7,799 bases of DNA from assembly GCA_017395715.1 (NCBI GenBank), contig JAFQNZ010000031.1, forward strand, positions 1 through 7,799. The letters run 5' to 3'. The notes below the pieces were generated by a model that did not search any database, was not told the DNA's origin, and saw only the letters and a list, made by a program, of their open reading frames with translations. The stretch comes from Clostridia bacterium (GTDB lineage: Bacteria > Bacillota > Clostridia > Oscillospirales > CAG-272). This document shows positions 7,601-7,799 of the stretch, in pieces (positions within the stretch are counted from its first letter, which is position 1; each line of letters opens with the position of its first letter). A program made the translations under genes and the position numbers.

Positions 7601-7639
7601 TTAATTAGAGTAGTGTTCAGTGGTCTCACATTAATTAGA
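7601..7639. repeat. Direct repeat of TTAATTAGA, 30 bp apart
   Basis: TTAATTAGA occurs at 7601-7609, around the predicted P2 start, and at 7631-7639 in the leader. The motif is nearly all A and T, so chance recurrence in this AT-rich stretch is quite possible. No function is assigned. Confidence 0.3.
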
Positions 7640-7664
7640 AATTTATGCAAATTTTGGAGAAAAA

Positions 7665-7799
7665 ATGGCTATACATAATAAATCTCATAGCAATCATGCT
7701 CTTATGTCAATCAACAAATCCCGAAAAGACAATACCTTGAAACATAAAACATCAAAAGATTTTTCACTACCAAATGAATCTGTTATTACCATCAATATA
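7665..7799 (+). CDS. Unrecognised protein, N-terminal 45 residues (truncated by window end)
   Basis: An ATG at 7665 follows a GGAG Shine-Dalgarno site (7656-7659, 5-nt spacing). It opens a frame with no stop up to the window edge, giving 45 residues that begin MAIHNKSHSNHALMSINKSR. The visible part is hydrophilic and rich in Lys, Ser, Asn and His, with no signal peptide, membrane segment or family motif that I recognise. Two candidate promoters precede it. Its codons differ from the operon: three TCA, one CTA and two ATA in 45 codons, against one TTA/CTA/TCA codon in 501 for guaB. GC is about 29% over the last 119 bases by hand count. This suggests foreign or accessory DNA, or a weakly expressed gene. 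A disordered N-terminus ahead of a larger domain is equally possible, and no function is proposed. Confidence 0.6.
   Translation, partial: MAIHNKSHSNHALMSINKSRKDNTLKHKTSKDFSLPNESVITINI

Noticed and set aside
7483..7664. Riboswitch or T-box leader before the partial gene
   Set aside because: No conserved riboswitch core, T-box sequence or stable GC-containing hairpin is visible; only weak AT-only pairing such as AAATTT-ATGC-AAATTT at 7639-7654.
1..7799. CRISPR array, tRNA, rRNA, insertion sequence or attachment site
   Set aside because: No regularly spaced repeats, tRNA-like cloverleaf, rRNA segment, transposase motif or flanking terminal repeats were seen on either strand.

Overview
The window looks like the chromosome of a bacterium in the phylum Bacillota, most likely class Clostridia. 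Three points suggest this. The order carB-pyrK-pyrD-pyrF-pyrE matches the 3' half of the Bacillus subtilis pyr operon. The window encodes the two-subunit, NAD-linked class 1B dihydroorotate dehydrogenase (PyrK + PyrD). The Shine-Dalgarno sites are strong and purine-rich. The IMP dehydrogenase belongs to a distinctive branch that I associate with anaerobic Clostridia and with the protozoan Tritrichomonas foetus. The taxonomic placement is inference; there is no rRNA gene here.

Positions 1-7422 hold eight same-strand genes packed head to tail: carB (3' end only), pyrK, pyrD, pyrF, pyrE, a pyrB with an extra C-terminal zinc domain, guaB and guaA. Gaps are 26 nt or less. pyrK and pyrD overlap by 13 nt, pyrD and pyrF by 1 nt, and pyrB and guaB are 1 nt apart. 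No promoter or terminator is evident between genes, and a strong intrinsic terminator follows guaA at 7438-7482. The simplest reading is one polycistronic unit whose promoter lies upstream of the window.

The genes cover carbamoyl phosphate synthesis (CarB), carbamoyl aspartate formation (PyrB), dihydroorotate oxidation (PyrK/PyrD), OMP formation (PyrE) and decarboxylation to UMP (PyrF). They also cover the two steps from IMP to GMP (GuaB, GuaA). carA and pyrC (dihydroorotase) are not in the window and may lie upstream. The unit therefore joins UMP and guanylate synthesis.

Two proteins have unusual architecture. PyrB carries a PyrI-type Cys4 zinc domain without the PyrI nucleotide-binding domain. 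GuaA consists only of the ATP-pyrophosphatase/dimerization part and has no glutaminase domain.

From 7483 the sequence becomes AT-rich. A 182-nt intergenic stretch holds two overlapping candidate sigma-A promoters, one with perfect consensus hexamers, and operator-like repeats. A new + strand reading frame starts at 7665 and runs off the window end. It has a good ribosome-binding site, no recognisable homology, and composition and codon use unlike the operon, so it may be accessory or recently acquired DNA.
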